Of a DNA stretch of 64,000 nucleotides, positions 25,988 to 34,450 are shown piece by piece (positions within the stretch are counted from its first letter, which is position 1; each line of letters opens with the position of its first letter). The stretch comes from CBDEGK01 sp965237855 (GTDB lineage: Bacteria > Pseudomonadota > Gammaproteobacteria > Pseudomonadales > Halieaceae). Location of the stretch: positions 660,211-724,210 of the forward strand of contig CBDEGK010000003.1 in assembly GCA_965237855.1 (NCBI GenBank). Reading direction: 5' to 3'. Position numbers and translations under genes: made by a program. The notes below the pieces were generated by a model. It did no database searches. It was given only the letters and a program-made list of their open reading frames with translations, and was not told where the DNA came from.

Positions 25988-26056
25988 TTCTAATCAAAAC
26001 TTGCACTTGAAAAGGGGGCCGATGGCCCCCTTTTCAAGTGCAAGTTTTGATTAGAA
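25988..26056. terminator. Perfect 33-bp inverted repeat at the 3' end of glnA
   Basis: Arms 25988-26020 and 26024-26056 are exact reverse complements around a 3-base loop (GAT). The stem ends in GGGGGCC/GGCCCCC at the loop and in an A/T-rich outer part including AAAA and TTTT runs. It could terminate transcription in both directions. The right arm contains the glnA stop codon and last sense codon (26051-26056). Confidence 0.8.
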
Positions 26057-27457
26057 CGAATAGTACATGTCGAACTCAACGGGGTGAGTGGTCATGTTCA
26101 GTTTTTCAATTTCCTCTTCCTTCAGCTCCAGGTAGCCATCGATCATGTCATCCGTGAAGACGCCGCCAGCGGTCAGGAAGCCGCGATCGGCATCGAGGGC
26201 GGCCAGGGACATTTCCAGGCTGGAAGAGACTGTCGGCATATCAGCAGTTTCTTCAGCGGGCAGGTCGTACAGATCCTTGTCGGCGGGGTCGCCGGGGTGG
26301 ATCTTGTTCTGGATACCGTCGATACCTGCCATTAGCATGGCTGCAAAAGCCAGGTAAGGGTTGGCGGTGGGATCCGGGAAGCGAACTTCAATACGCTTGC
26401 CGCGGGGGCTGGGCTCGTATGGAATGCGGATGGAGGCCGAACGGTTGCGAGCCGAGTAGACCAGCAGTACCGGGGCTTCAAAGCCTGGCACCAGACGTTT
26501 GTAGCTGTTGGTAGAAGCGTTTGTGAAAGCGTTCAGCGCGCGGGCGTGCTTGATGATGCCACCAATGTAGTACAGCGCATCCTCAGACATGCCGGCGTAG
26601 CTGTCGCCAGCGAATATATTGTCACCGTCTTTGGAGACCGACTGGTGTACGTGCATACCGCTGCCGTTATCGCCAACCAGGGGCTTGGGCATGAAGGTGG
26701 CGGTTTTGCCGTAAGCGTGGGCCACGTTGTGTACGCAGTACTTGAGGATCTGGGTTTCGTCTCCTTTCTTGACCAGCGTGCCGAAGCGAACGCCAATCTC
26801 ACACTGTCCAGCGGTACCTACTTCATGGTGGTGTACTTCGATATCCAGGCCCATAGACTCCATGGCGGCGCACATGGCGGCGCGAATATCGTGCAGGCTG
26901 TCAACAGGCGGAACTGGGAAGTAGCCGCCCTTGACGCCGGGGCGGTGGCCGATATTGCCATCATCGAAAGATTGATTGGAAGCCCAGGCGGCCTCTTCGG
27001 AGTTGATGGAGTAGCCGGCACCGGACATATCGGCATGCCATTTGACGTCGTCAAAGACAAAGAATTCTGGCTCGTTACCAAAGTAAGCCGTGTCACCGAT
27101 GCCGGTGGACTTCAGGTATTCTTCAGCGCGCTTGGCGACCGAGCGTGGGTCGCGCTCGTAGCCTTGCATGGTGGTGGGCTCAACAATATCGCAGCGCAAG
27201 ATCACAGTGGGCTCATCGGTGAAGGGGTCGAGTACGGAGGTGCTGTCATCTGGCATGAGGATCATGTCTGATTCATTGATGCCTTTCCAGCCGGCGATGG
27301 ATGAGCCATCAAACATTTTGCCGCCTTCGAAGAAGTCGGCTTTGACCTCAGTGGACGGGATAGAGACGTGTTGTTCTTTGCCCCGGGTGTCGGTGAAGCG
27401 CAAGTCTACCCAGCGAGCTTCGTTTTCTTTTATCAAGTTCAGAGTCTGCTCTGACAT
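26051..27457 (-). CDS. glnA: Glutamine synthetase type I
   Basis: A 468-residue dodecameric enzyme making glutamine from glutamate, ammonia and ATP. Visible motifs: FDGSSIAGW, the ATP/metal motif FMPKPLVGDNGSGMHVHQS, NSYKRLVPGFEAP, and the adenylylation tyrosine in DKDLYDLPAEE. The ATG at 27457 follows a TGGAGGAAT ribosome site and begins MSEQTLNLIKENEARW. A monocistronic unit with a sigma-54/NtrC promoter upstream and a strong hairpin at its end. Confidence 0.98.
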   Translation of the reverse strand: MSEQTLNLIKENEARWVDLRFTDTRGKEQHVSIPSTEVKADFFEGGKMFDGSSIAGWKGINESDMILMPDDSTSVLDPFTDEPTVILRCDIVEPTTMQGYERDPRSVAKRAEEYLKSTGIGDTAYFGNEPEFFVFDDVKWHADMSGAGYSINSEEAAWASNQSFDDGNIGHRPGVKGGYFPVPPVDSLHDIRAAMCAAMESMGLDIEVHHHEVGTAGQCEIGVRFGTLVKKGDETQILKYCVHNVAHAYGKTATFMPKPLVGDNGSGMHVHQSVSKDGDNIFAGDSYAGMSEDALYYIGGIIKHARALNAFTNASTNSYKRLVPGFEAPVLLVYSARNRSASIRIPYEPSPRGKRIEVRFPDPTANPYLAFAAMLMAGIDGIQNKIHPGDPADKDLYDLPAEETADMPTVSSSLEMSLAALDADRGFLTAGGVFTDDMIDGYLELKEEEIEKLNMTTHPVEFDMYYSF

Positions 27458-27557
27458 TGTTATTCCTCCAATTGGATCATTAATAAAACCTGGGGCTGTC
27501 ACTGCTTCCGTTATAGAAGAGCAAGTGCACAGCGTATACTCTAAGCAAGATTAGGTT

Positions 27558-27573
27558 AGCAAAAGCTGTGCCA
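27558..27573 (-). promoter_or_regulatory. Sigma-54 promoter of glnA
   Basis: On the minus strand TGGCACAGCTTTTGCT matches TGGCAC-N5-TTGCW exactly. The expected start point is about 11 bases further on, near 27547, giving a leader of about 90 bases before glnA. Confidence 0.9.
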
Positions 27574-27644
27574 GAATGGTGCCGCTGCTAAGTACTTGTT
27601 ATTTCAAGGTTATTTCGTCAGCGAGCAAGTACGGCGAACTCGTC

Positions 27645-27661
27645 TGCACTACATTGGTGCT
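27645..27661. promoter_or_regulatory. NtrC-binding site 1 upstream of glnA
   Basis: TGCACTACATTGGTGCT fits the NtrC dyad TGCACCA-N3-TGGTGCA with two mismatches. It lies about 100 bases upstream of the expected transcription start, typical of an NtrC enhancer. Confidence 0.8.
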
Positions 27662-27665
27662 ATTA

Positions 27666-27682
27666 TGCTCCATATTGGTGCG
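27666..27682. promoter_or_regulatory. NtrC-binding site 2 upstream of glnA
   Basis: TGCTCCATATTGGTGCG fits the NtrC dyad with two mismatches. Its centre is 21 bases, two helical turns, from site 1, so two NtrC dimers would bind the same face of the helix. Confidence 0.8.
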
Positions 27683-27765
27683 CCTGATGATTGGCGAGGC
27701 GGCTGTCAGTATGGAATTCACACTTCGCTTGTGGATGCCCTTATAATACGCGCCCAAAGCAGAGC

Positions 27766-27964
27766 AGGTGTAGTGGTCGGGCTTTTATTCAAACTCAAAG
27801 GTGCGGGAAACCACACTCATATGCCGATTAATATCAATAAAATCAACACTTGTCAAAACGTTACGTAAGAAAGCTGGATAACTTATTGTCCAGAATCCCA
27901 TAGTGAAAGCGCCTAAATTATCAGAAATGCTGGTTTCAGTTTACTGCTTATTGAATTTTTTTCG
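27766..27964. repeat. Diverged long direct repeat, copy A
   Basis: From CAGGTGTAGTGGTCGGG to TTGAATTTTTTT this noncoding stretch is alignable with 34142-34372, including GCCGATTAATA, TAAAATCAA and TGTCAAAACGTTAC. Identity is roughly three quarters by eye over the right-hand 140 bases. It marks the start of the accessory region just beyond the glnA control region. Confidence 0.65.
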
Positions 27965-28085
27965 TGCGTAAATACAGCTGTAGTACCCTATACTTTGCCT
28001 CACTTTAGGGCACCCCGATTCCGCCAACTCCAACACCAGTCTGGGCGACCCAGAACGGCCTTTCCCATTAAAAATAATACTTAAC

Positions 28086-28195
28086 TAGTAGTTACACTAC
28101 TATTTTTTGCATATAACTAATGTTAGTAACTGACGTAATCTAAATATTTAACTTGATATTCATTATATATAATTCACTATAAGTAGTATGACTAC
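28086..28195. promoter_or_regulatory. Paired inverted-repeat operators of the first AbiE operon
   Basis: The perfect 7-3-7 dyad TAGTAGTTACACTACTA lies at 28086-28102, and GTAGTATGACTAC at 28183-28195 repeats the same half-sites across the ATG of the antitoxin gene. Between them is an A/T-rich stretch with TATAAT-like hexamers (28168-28173). AbiEi antitoxins are known to bind paired inverted repeats and repress their own operon. Confidence 0.65.
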
Positions 28196-28976
28196 GAGTA
28201 GTGACAAAAAATTAAAGATATTGCTGGAGCGACACAAGCCGGGAACGGTGTGTCTGGCTTCCTGGCTAACGGCGCAGGGAATATCGCGAGATTTACAGCA
28301 ATATTACACCCGGAGTGGATGGCTTGAATCGGTTGGGCGCGGTGCATTTAAAAGGCCCGGAGACAAAGTGGACTGGCGTGGCGGGGTATTTGCCCTTCAG
28401 CAGCAAGCAGATCTTGCTGTGCATGTTGGAGGAATAACAGCTCTTTCAATGCGGGGCTTTTCTCACTACTTACGGCTTGGCGGCGAGAAGGTATATCTTT
28501 TTTCTCCAGTTGGAACTTCATTGCCAGCTTGGTTTAAAAAGTATCACTGGGGTGTCGATATAGAGCATGCCAGAACAAATTTTCTTCCCAAGGTTAAGAA
28601 GCAAGAAATATCAATAGAGGCACAGTTATCTGTAAAAGATGGGCTTGTTGGTAACGATACTTCAAGCCCGGAAAGAGCCATCCTCGAGTGCTTATATCTA
28701 GCACCAAATAAGCAAGACCTTATGGAATGCTTTCTGGCGATGCATAGCTTGGTCAATCTACGTCCGCGGCTAGTACAGCTACTCTTGGAAAACTGCACAT
28801 CAATAAAAGTAAAAAGATTATTTTTATACATGGCCGAAAAATCAGAGCATCAGTGGTTACAGTTTGTCGACCTGTCAAACATAGACATAGGTAAAGGTGA
28901 TCGGAGCATCGTGAAAGGTGGTGTCTATATAGCTAAATATCGTATCAGCATACCGCGGGAGTTAGCTTCATTATGA
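28188..28976 (+). CDS. abiEi: Type IV toxin-antitoxin AbiEi-family antitoxin
   Basis: A 262-residue protein. The N-terminal winged helix (~10-70, WLTAQGISRDLQQYYTRSGWLESVGRGAFKRPG) is of the AbiEi type. The C-terminal domain (~80-260) is the one thought to block the toxin. Type IV antitoxins act on the same target as the toxin rather than by tight binding. It overlaps the toxin gene by 4 bases. The toxin is now interrupted, so this antitoxin is probably orphaned. Confidence 0.85.
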   Translation: MTTSSDKKLKILLERHKPGTVCLASWLTAQGISRDLQQYYTRSGWLESVGRGAFKRPGDKVDWRGGVFALQQQADLAVHVGGITALSMRGFSHYLRLGGEKVYLFSPVGTSLPAWFKKYHWGVDIEHARTNFLPKVKKQEISIEAQLSVKDGLVGNDTSSPERAILECLYLAPNKQDLMECFLAMHSLVNLRPRLVQLLLENCTSIKVKRLFLYMAEKSEHQWLQFVDLSNIDIGKGDRSIVKGGVYIAKYRISIPRELASL

Positions 28977-29599
28977 TTTCCCGGGTATATCGAAAACAAG
29001 TAGAGCTACTTCTGCGCGTCATGCCTTATGTGGCTAAAGAGGAAATTTTTGCACTCAAGGGTGGTACAGCAATCAATCTGTTTGTTCGTGACTTGCCAAG
29101 GTTGTCAGTGGATATTGACCTGACCTATTTGCCACTGGACGAAAGGAAAACGGCGATGGAAGGTATAGCGGCTGGTCTTGAGCGTATAAATGAGAGCATA
29201 GCTGACGGTATAGCCGGTATCCAGGTGACCTCGAAACGGCAAAATGATGGGCAGGAGGCCAAATTGGATTGCAGGCTTGAAGGTGCGCAAATCAAGATAG
29301 AGGTAAATACGACAATTAGAGGGTATCTACAGGAACCCCGGCTGATGCAAGTAACAGAAAACGTGCAGAATGAGTTCGGACTGTTTGCAGCGATTAACGT
29401 GGTTTCCCAGGGTGAGCTGTATGGTGGGAAAATATGCGCGGCGCTGGATCGACAGCACCCACGTGATCTATTCGATGTATTTCATCTTTTTGAGAATGAA
29501 GGGATAACGGAAGAAATTAGGTTAGGTTTTATCGCTGCCTTGTTAGGGCACAGTCGGAACGTGTCAACCTCAAATGGACAGTCATTTCAAAGATAAACT

Positions 29600-30667
29600 C
29601 TATTTGATGTAGCCCGCGGCTGATAAAGTTGGGAAGTTAACGCGATCATCAATCATTGTGTCATCACCAGATTCTGCAATCGGGTTAATGGCCACGGTCT
29701 TTGCCGGCATGGGTACAGTCGGTCGCCCACGGACAAAGCGTTCCGGATGACGTTCATAGCGTTCATCAAGAACTCGTTGTTTTTGCCTGGCAACCTCGTG
29801 ATAACGGCCCGTAAAAACCTGTTCCGGGGTAAAGCCCCCCAGGCCGCTGTGATGATGCTCGAAGTTGTACCAATCAAAGTAAGCTTCACACCAGCGCCGG
29901 GCATGCGAGGCATCGCTAAAACGGCCCGGATAATCCGGTTGGTACTTTTGCGTCTTGAACTGGCTTTCACTAAACGGGTTGTCATTGCTCACCCGTGGGC
30001 GACTGTGACTGCAGGTCACGTCCAGTTCTCGCATCAGGTCCAAATACCCGTGTGCAATCATTGGCGATCCACGATCCTGGTGCAGCGTGAGCTGGCCTGG
30101 CGCTATACCGTAACGGGCCGTGGCTTCGTCCATCAGCTGTTTCGATAATGCACTGCTCTCCTTGCGCGAGACCATCCAGGCCACGACAAAACGGCTAAAC
30201 AGGTCAAGCACCACATACAGCGACAAATAGAGGCCCCGCCGCACCAGCGGTAGTTTGGTAATGTCCCATGTCCACACATCGTTAGGGGCGCAGGCTTTCA
30301 GTCTGGGAACAGCATGATGCTGGGCTGGCCGCTGCTGCCGACGGTCACCGGTCTCCCCTAAGCCACGAAGAATACGGTGCATGGTGCTGACCGAACACAG
30401 ATACTGATCCTGTTCCAGCAGGCGTTGATAGACTTCAGCAGGCGGCTGATCACAATAGGGTTCACTGTGCAGTGTCTCGACGACAGCAGCACGCTCTTGG
30501 TCACTGAGGGCGCGCGGCTGCACCGACTGCTTCCGTGAGCGCCGCGGTGGTTCATCGTTGGCGGCACGCTTTTGGTAAACGTAGACCGTGCTTCGATTGA
30601 GGCCCAGCGCATGACACGCTCGCGTCAATGGCAGTCTTACGGGGCGGTGGATCATCACGTTATTCAC
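29600..30667 (-). CDS. IS3-family transposase OrfB, copy 1
   Basis: A 355-residue integrase-fold transposase. DDE residues are in TWDITKLPLV, LHQDRGSPM and NPFSESQFKT. A helical HTH_21-like region precedes it (~40-120). The C-terminus extends beyond the core by about 60 residues. It begins at a GTG that overlaps the orfA stop (GTGA), which suggests translational coupling rather than, or besides, frameshifting. Same protein as 62039-63106. Confidence 0.92.
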   Translation of the reverse strand: MNNVMIHRPVRLPLTRACHALGLNRSTVYVYQKRAANDEPPRRSRKQSVQPRALSDQERAAVVETLHSEPYCDQPPAEVYQRLLEQDQYLCSVSTMHRILRGLGETGDRRQQRPAQHHAVPRLKACAPNDVWTWDITKLPLVRRGLYLSLYVVLDLFSRFVVAWMVSRKESSALSKQLMDEATARYGIAPGQLTLHQDRGSPMIAHGYLDLMRELDVTCSHSRPRVSNDNPFSESQFKTQKYQPDYPGRFSDASHARRWCEAYFDWYNFEHHHSGLGGFTPEQVFTGRYHEVARQKQRVLDERYERHPERFVRGRPTVPMPAKTVAINPIAESGDDTMIDDRVNFPTLSAAGYIK

Positions 30668-31068
30668 ACATCCTTCCCACTGCGTAAATGATCGAGCATC
30701 GACAATGCTTTTTTTTGCAAATCCAGGCAGTCGTTGGCAATCTCCAACTTGCGGTCCAAGCGACTATTCTCTTTCTCAAGCTGCTCAATGCGCCGCTGAT
30801 CTGGCGTTTTCAAGGGTGCAGGGCCGGGAGCGCTTTTGCTCAATCCAGCCACGCCATTTTCCGCAAGCTCTCGTCGCCATTCCGAGATCTGACTACTGTA
30901 GAGTTTTTCGCGGCGCAGCAGCGCGCCAAGCTCACCGTACTGGCAGGCATCGGCTTCAGCGATAATACGTAACTTGTACTCGGTCTTGAACTGGCGGCGA
31001 GTGCGTTTCTCCAGCACCGGTTCCGGTGTAACTTGTGTGTCAGGCCGTTCTGATGGTGATTTTGGCAT
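30664..31068 (-). CDS. IS3-family transposase OrfA, copy 1
   Basis: A 134-residue DNA-binding subunit: a helix-turn-helix (~25-75, FKTEYKLRIIAEADAC and LYSSQISEWRRE) and a leucine-zipper-like coiled coil at the end (RRIEQLEKENSRLDRKLEIA). In IS3 elements OrfA recognises the ends and is fused to OrfB by frameshifting or coupling. Confidence 0.9.
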   Translation of the reverse strand: MPKSPSERPDTQVTPEPVLEKRTRRQFKTEYKLRIIAEADACQYGELGALLRREKLYSSQISEWRRELAENGVAGLSKSAPGPAPLKTPDQRRIEQLEKENSRLDRKLEIANDCLDLQKKALSMLDHLRSGKDV

Positions 31069-31500
31069 GTTGTGTGTCCAGTACCTGTGGCCCTGAAATC
31101 TATGTTATCCCAAACAAGAAGTGTATGGGGTCAGGTTGACACACAGGGCAGTCGGCCCATTCACGAAATGCTAACCCCAAATTTTCAGGATCACAGAACA
31201 AGTTTCGACAACCAGTTTTTGGGAATGACAATTCTGCCGTTCGACTACAGTGATTATGAGTCAACCAGGAAGCAGCTAGTGGAGGAAATACATTCAGTTC
31301 TCACAGAAAATGATCGCAAGCTAATTCTGGGTTTCAAGTCTGGGGAACCCGACTGGAATTTATATCCAATCCAGAGTATCGAACATATGCCAGCAATCAG
31401 GTGGAAGCTAATCAATGTTTGTTCTTTATTGAAAAAAAACCCATCAAAACACGCCGAGCAGCTAGAGAATTTGCGTAAATGCCTAGATGTTGAGATATGA

Positions 31501-32350
31501 GAAGGCAAGTCACGCTCCGAATACTTAGTTTGTGGAGGGCTTGTATCACATGGAATAAATTTGCAGCTCAACTCATGGGCAGCAATCTATAGAATCGGAT
31601 ATTGCTGTTCAGATCTCAGGGACCACCTCTGTCTATCAAGACAAAGTGCAATTAGAAAAAATGTTAACGGCCTTATGCTATTTCTCCATACAAGGTGGTT
31701 AACAGCCCACCCTATGGATGCCAGTCTCCAGTGCTAGGTGTCCGTTGGCTTCCTGTCAGATTGTTATTATGAATGGCCCTCCTAGTTCGATCCGTCAATT
31801 CACACCACGGACAGTATTGGCATTCAACCTGTTGATGAGAAAAGCCTGAGGATTATTCCATCCAAGGCATTCACTGTAACGCCGTGAAGGCGGTACACCT
31901 ACAGACAGACAATCTCGCTCAGTTGCATGTTCTCATTCAGGAGAAGCAGGGCACCGTTTGAGGAAATGCGAGACATTGTCTCGACCCCTAAAAACAACTC
32001 TACATGGCTCTGTTTGCAGTATGGCCGTAGTGCTAGCGGCACGGCGGAGCGTTTCCGATGGCGAAAAGATGAACGGCAATCCAGGAAAAAATCAACGTGC
32101 AGTTCCCCTGCCGGATACGAAGAAGGGACAGATGCGAAATCAGTCGGGGGTTTCAAAACCCCCCGCTGAGCTTTGCTATGCACTGGCTGCGTAACTTCAA
32201 CGCACTATCCAGTTGAGTTCGCGCCGATGTTGAGTATGCGACAGAACCTTTAACTTTATAACAACGGATACAATCGATGAACAATAATCACCGCACAAAA
32301 TCAATGTGCAGTTCGTTGGTCGGATACAAATAAATTAAGGTACTAAATCT
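31501..32350. other. 850-bp stretch with no recognised gene
   Basis: No convincing coding frame; the open frames here are short and of mixed composition. It holds two members of a dispersed 26-bp motif (32092-32117 and 32301-32326). It also holds a 35-base copy of the leader of the FKBP gene (32246-32280, compare minus strand 36726-36691), ending at an ATG that opens only 18 codons. Confidence 0.6.
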
Positions 32351-33139
32351 ATGACAAGTGCGATTACGCCCGAAGACTGGGCTTTGATTACAGGTGCTTC
32401 AGCAGGTATCGGTGAGGAATTTGCACGGCAGTTAGCAGCCAGAGGCATGAATCTCATATTGGTCGCGCGGCGCGAAGACAAACTGGCTAACCTCGCCGAC
32501 CAACTTGAAACACAGCATGGCGTTCAGGTACAAATCGCTCGCATTGATCTCTATAAAGAAAGCTTCCTGAACCAGATAGAACAGGCCTGCCAGGATCTGG
32601 TAATCAGTCTGTTTATCTGCAACGCGGGCCACCCTTCCCATATGGGTAGTTTTATTGACAGGCCTATCCATGAGATTGAGGTGATGCTCCGTTTCAATAC
32701 CCAGGTCCAGGTTAAGCTGGTGCATCACTTTGCCCGGCTAATGGCTGACCACCAACACGGAGGGATCATTATGGTTGGCTCGTATGCTGGATATGGGCCG
32801 ATACCCTACATGGCAGAGTATAGTGCCTGCAAAGCCTACCAACTTACCTTTGGCGAGGCACTGCATTATGAGCTGAAGGCTTCGGGCGTTGACTTACTGG
32901 TGCTCTCACCTGGTGCCACCAAAACGGAGCGTATTCACTTTGGCATGCCGGTTGAATCAGTAGCCCGGGCCGCACTCGAAGCACTGGGGAAAAAGCCGTC
33001 GGTAATACCAGGGTTTAAAAATCGTTTGACGATCTGGTTTGGCCGATACTTCAAGACACGACGCAAGTATATCAATGATTATGGCTGCCGTATCAACAGG
33101 TTAAAAGATAGGTGGGACAAGCTCGCATCAAACCCTTAG
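32351..33139 (+). CDS. Short-chain dehydrogenase/reductase
   Basis: A 262-residue cytosolic SDR with the cofactor motif TGASAGIGEEFA, the NADPH-type arginines in VARREDKL, NAG in ICNAGHPSH, and a catalytic Ser in VGSYAGYG with Tyr/Lys in EYSACKAY. The C-terminal SPGATKTE loop and a basic tail (RRKYINDYGCRINRLKDRW) place it among DltE/YqjQ-like SDRs. Substrate unknown. It stands alone with mobile-element debris on both sides. Confidence 0.9.
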   Translation: MTSAITPEDWALITGASAGIGEEFARQLAARGMNLILVARREDKLANLADQLETQHGVQVQIARIDLYKESFLNQIEQACQDLVISLFICNAGHPSHMGSFIDRPIHEIEVMLRFNTQVQVKLVHHFARLMADHQHGGIIMVGSYAGYGPIPYMAEYSACKAYQLTFGEALHYELKASGVDLLVLSPGATKTERIHFGMPVESVARAALEALGKKPSVIPGFKNRLTIWFGRYFKTRRKYINDYGCRINRLKDRWDKLASNP

Positions 33140-33540
33140 AGATTTAATTTATTCTGCAGCACTTAAATTCCGGAATCAATCGGGATCGGGATTAAATGGG
33201 GTGTTCCGGCCGGGGGCAATGAATCACTTTGGGGTATAGCGTTTCAGGTGTGTGACACTCTGCGTTAACATCTCCCCCCGGTTTTAACTGGGGGGAGATG
33301 TTAAGTGATAAGGAATCTGAGATCGAATAGTGTATTTCAGGAGATAATTCTCAGGCAGTCGACGCCTACTTTTCTGAAGAGCAGACCATGGTAGAGGTAA
33401 CTCTTGGGCTAAAGAATCCGAGTACTGAGTTCGAGAAGGATATTCTGAAAGTAGTGATGACAAAGAACATAGGATATAAAGTTAAATGGTCATGGTAGGA
33501 ACACCGGTCGCCCGGTGCTCCCAGCTGTTAGAGGGCTCGC
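33140..33540. other. Gap with hairpin and a short remnant frame
   Basis: Apart from the hairpin at 33265-33304, there is one open frame 33331-33498 (55 codons after a stop, inner ATG at 33388) ending in NIGYKVKWSW. It looks like a gene remnant; no family is recognised. Confidence 0.35.
33265..33304. terminator. Strong hairpin downstream of the SDR gene
   Basis: Arms 33265-33283 and 33286-33304 pair at 18 of 19 positions around a 2-base loop, with six C-G pairs in the middle (TTAACATCTCCCCCC). No T tract follows, so an intrinsic terminator is not certain. Confidence 0.5.
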
Positions 33541-33696
33541 ATGACCAGAGACGAGTGGTTTCTATCAAGGTTCAAACCATTTAAGTGGATGCTTCCAGTT
33601 GCGCTGGTTGGCGGCGCTGATTTTGAAATTAATCTAACAAGCCCCTTTCAACAATGGGTCGAAGAACTTAGGGCAAAGGTTTCTGACGATCCTTAG
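33541..33696 (+). CDS. Small hypothetical protein
   Basis: A 51-residue frame with ATG and stop, starting MTRDEWFLSRFKPF and ending RAKVSDDP. It has amphipathic character, and VALVGGADFEI in the middle reads like natural protein. No family is recognised. It lies 33 bases before the next small gene. Confidence 0.3.
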   Translation: MTRDEWFLSRFKPFKWMLPVALVGGADFEINLTSPFQQWVEELRAKVSDDP

Positions 33697-33729
33697 ATTA
33701 AGGCAGTAACGGAAATTGGGAGGCATTTT

Positions 33730-34053
33730 ATGACAAAACCTGCAATGCGAAAATTGGGAGACGGACTTATTCTCTTCTTCCTGATAAGTTTCAGCTATAT
33801 CCGATACGTGCCAGATCCGCAGCTTCTTCTTGCTTTCTATGACCTGATTATCGCCATTTTCTGCGTCTTATCGATGTCCGTGTTTACTATTTGGATGATG
33901 GTGGCGGTCTGGACGCATGATGTCGTGAAGATACGTTGGCTGTGGTTTGTTTTTCTGTTCGTACTAAGTGGTATGGCAGCGTTACTGTTCTATTTTTGGA
34001 AGCTACGCCCCAGCTTGGTTGACCCCGAAGAGAATCAAACACAAACCTCCTAA
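33730..34053 (+). CDS. Small hypothetical membrane protein
   Basis: A 107-residue protein with three predicted membrane helices (about 12-28, 34-60 and 67-92) and a polar, acidic tail. An ATG with a GGGAGG ribosome site about 7 bases upstream supports translation. No family recognised; the hydrophobic layout resembles small DUF inner-membrane proteins. Confidence 0.5.
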   Translation: MTKPAMRKLGDGLILFFLISFSYIRYVPDPQLLLAFYDLIIAIFCVLSMSVFTIWMMVAVWTHDVVKIRWLWFVFLFVLSGMAALLFYFWKLRPSLVDPEENQTQTS

Positions 34054-34141
34054 GCGATCATTAGCATTAGAAACAATGAGTTACGGTAGAAGCCTGAAAG
34101 ATTGCTGGGTGGGTTTTCCGTTAAGTGTTGTATATACAAGT

Positions 34142-34372
34142 CTAGGTGTAGTGGTCGGGCAATAACGAATAAAAACAGGTATGAAATCTTACCTTTGCCG
34201 ACATAAAGTAAGCGCAATAAGCCACACCATCTGCCGATTAATACCAGTAAAATCAAGGCATGTCAAAACGTTACACAATCAAAACTGGCTGACTATTATC
34301 CAGGATCCCGCAATAAAACCGTTAAAATTATCGGAACGGTTGGTCTCCATTTGCCGCTTATAGAGAATTTTT
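34142..34372. repeat. Diverged long direct repeat, copy B
   Basis: Counterpart of 27766-27964 in the same orientation, from CTAGGTGTAGTGGTCGGG to GAGAATTTTTT. Copy B is about 30 bases longer because of an insertion after TCGGG. It fills most of the gap between the small membrane protein and the HigBA-like promoter. Confidence 0.65.
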
Positions 34373-34450
34373 TGCATATTGGCGAGGCTGTGACACCATG
34401 CGCTGAATTTCTTCCTTGTCAATCTGCGTTACTTACATCGCTTATATGAA

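Larger units (their letters stand above)
29558..31148 (-). mobile_element. IS3-family insertion sequence, copy 1 (1591 bp)
   Basis: The element carries orfA and orfB on the minus strand. Its ends share GTGTCAACCT (left, 29561-29570) and AGGTTGACAC (right), a short terminal inverted repeat. It is flanked by a 7-bp direct duplication of its target, longer than usual for IS3. The sequence appears identical to 61997-63587. Confidence 0.92.
28973..31500 (+). pseudogene. abiEii: abiEii nucleotidyltransferase toxin, interrupted by an IS3-family element
   Basis: The 5' part (28973-29557) encodes 195 residues with the nucleotidyltransferase motifs ALKGGTAINLF (~28-38) and SVDIDLTYLP (~45-54). The 3' part (31156-31500) continues the family C-terminus, PIHEMLTPNF to DRKLILGFKSGEPDW to RWKLINV. 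An insertion at 29558-31148 separates them. The seven bases CAGTCGG are duplicated at 29551-29557 and 31149-31155. Removing the element and one duplicate joins the parts in frame to 309 residues, the normal AbiEii length. As it stands, the 5' frame ends after 12 element-encoded residues at 29596. Confidence 0.92.

Noticed and set aside
26546..27271. 241-codon frame antisense to glnA
   Set aside because: It mirrors the third-codon pattern of glnA and has no recognisable domain or ribosome site.
29747..30148. 133-codon frame inside the IS3-family element, plus strand
   Set aside because: Antisense to the transposase OrfB and duplicated only because the element is.
31927..32194. 80-codon frames on both strands of the 31.5-32.3 kb gap
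   Set aside because: Composition is not protein-like, starts lack ribosome sites, and the frames overlap each other on opposite strands.
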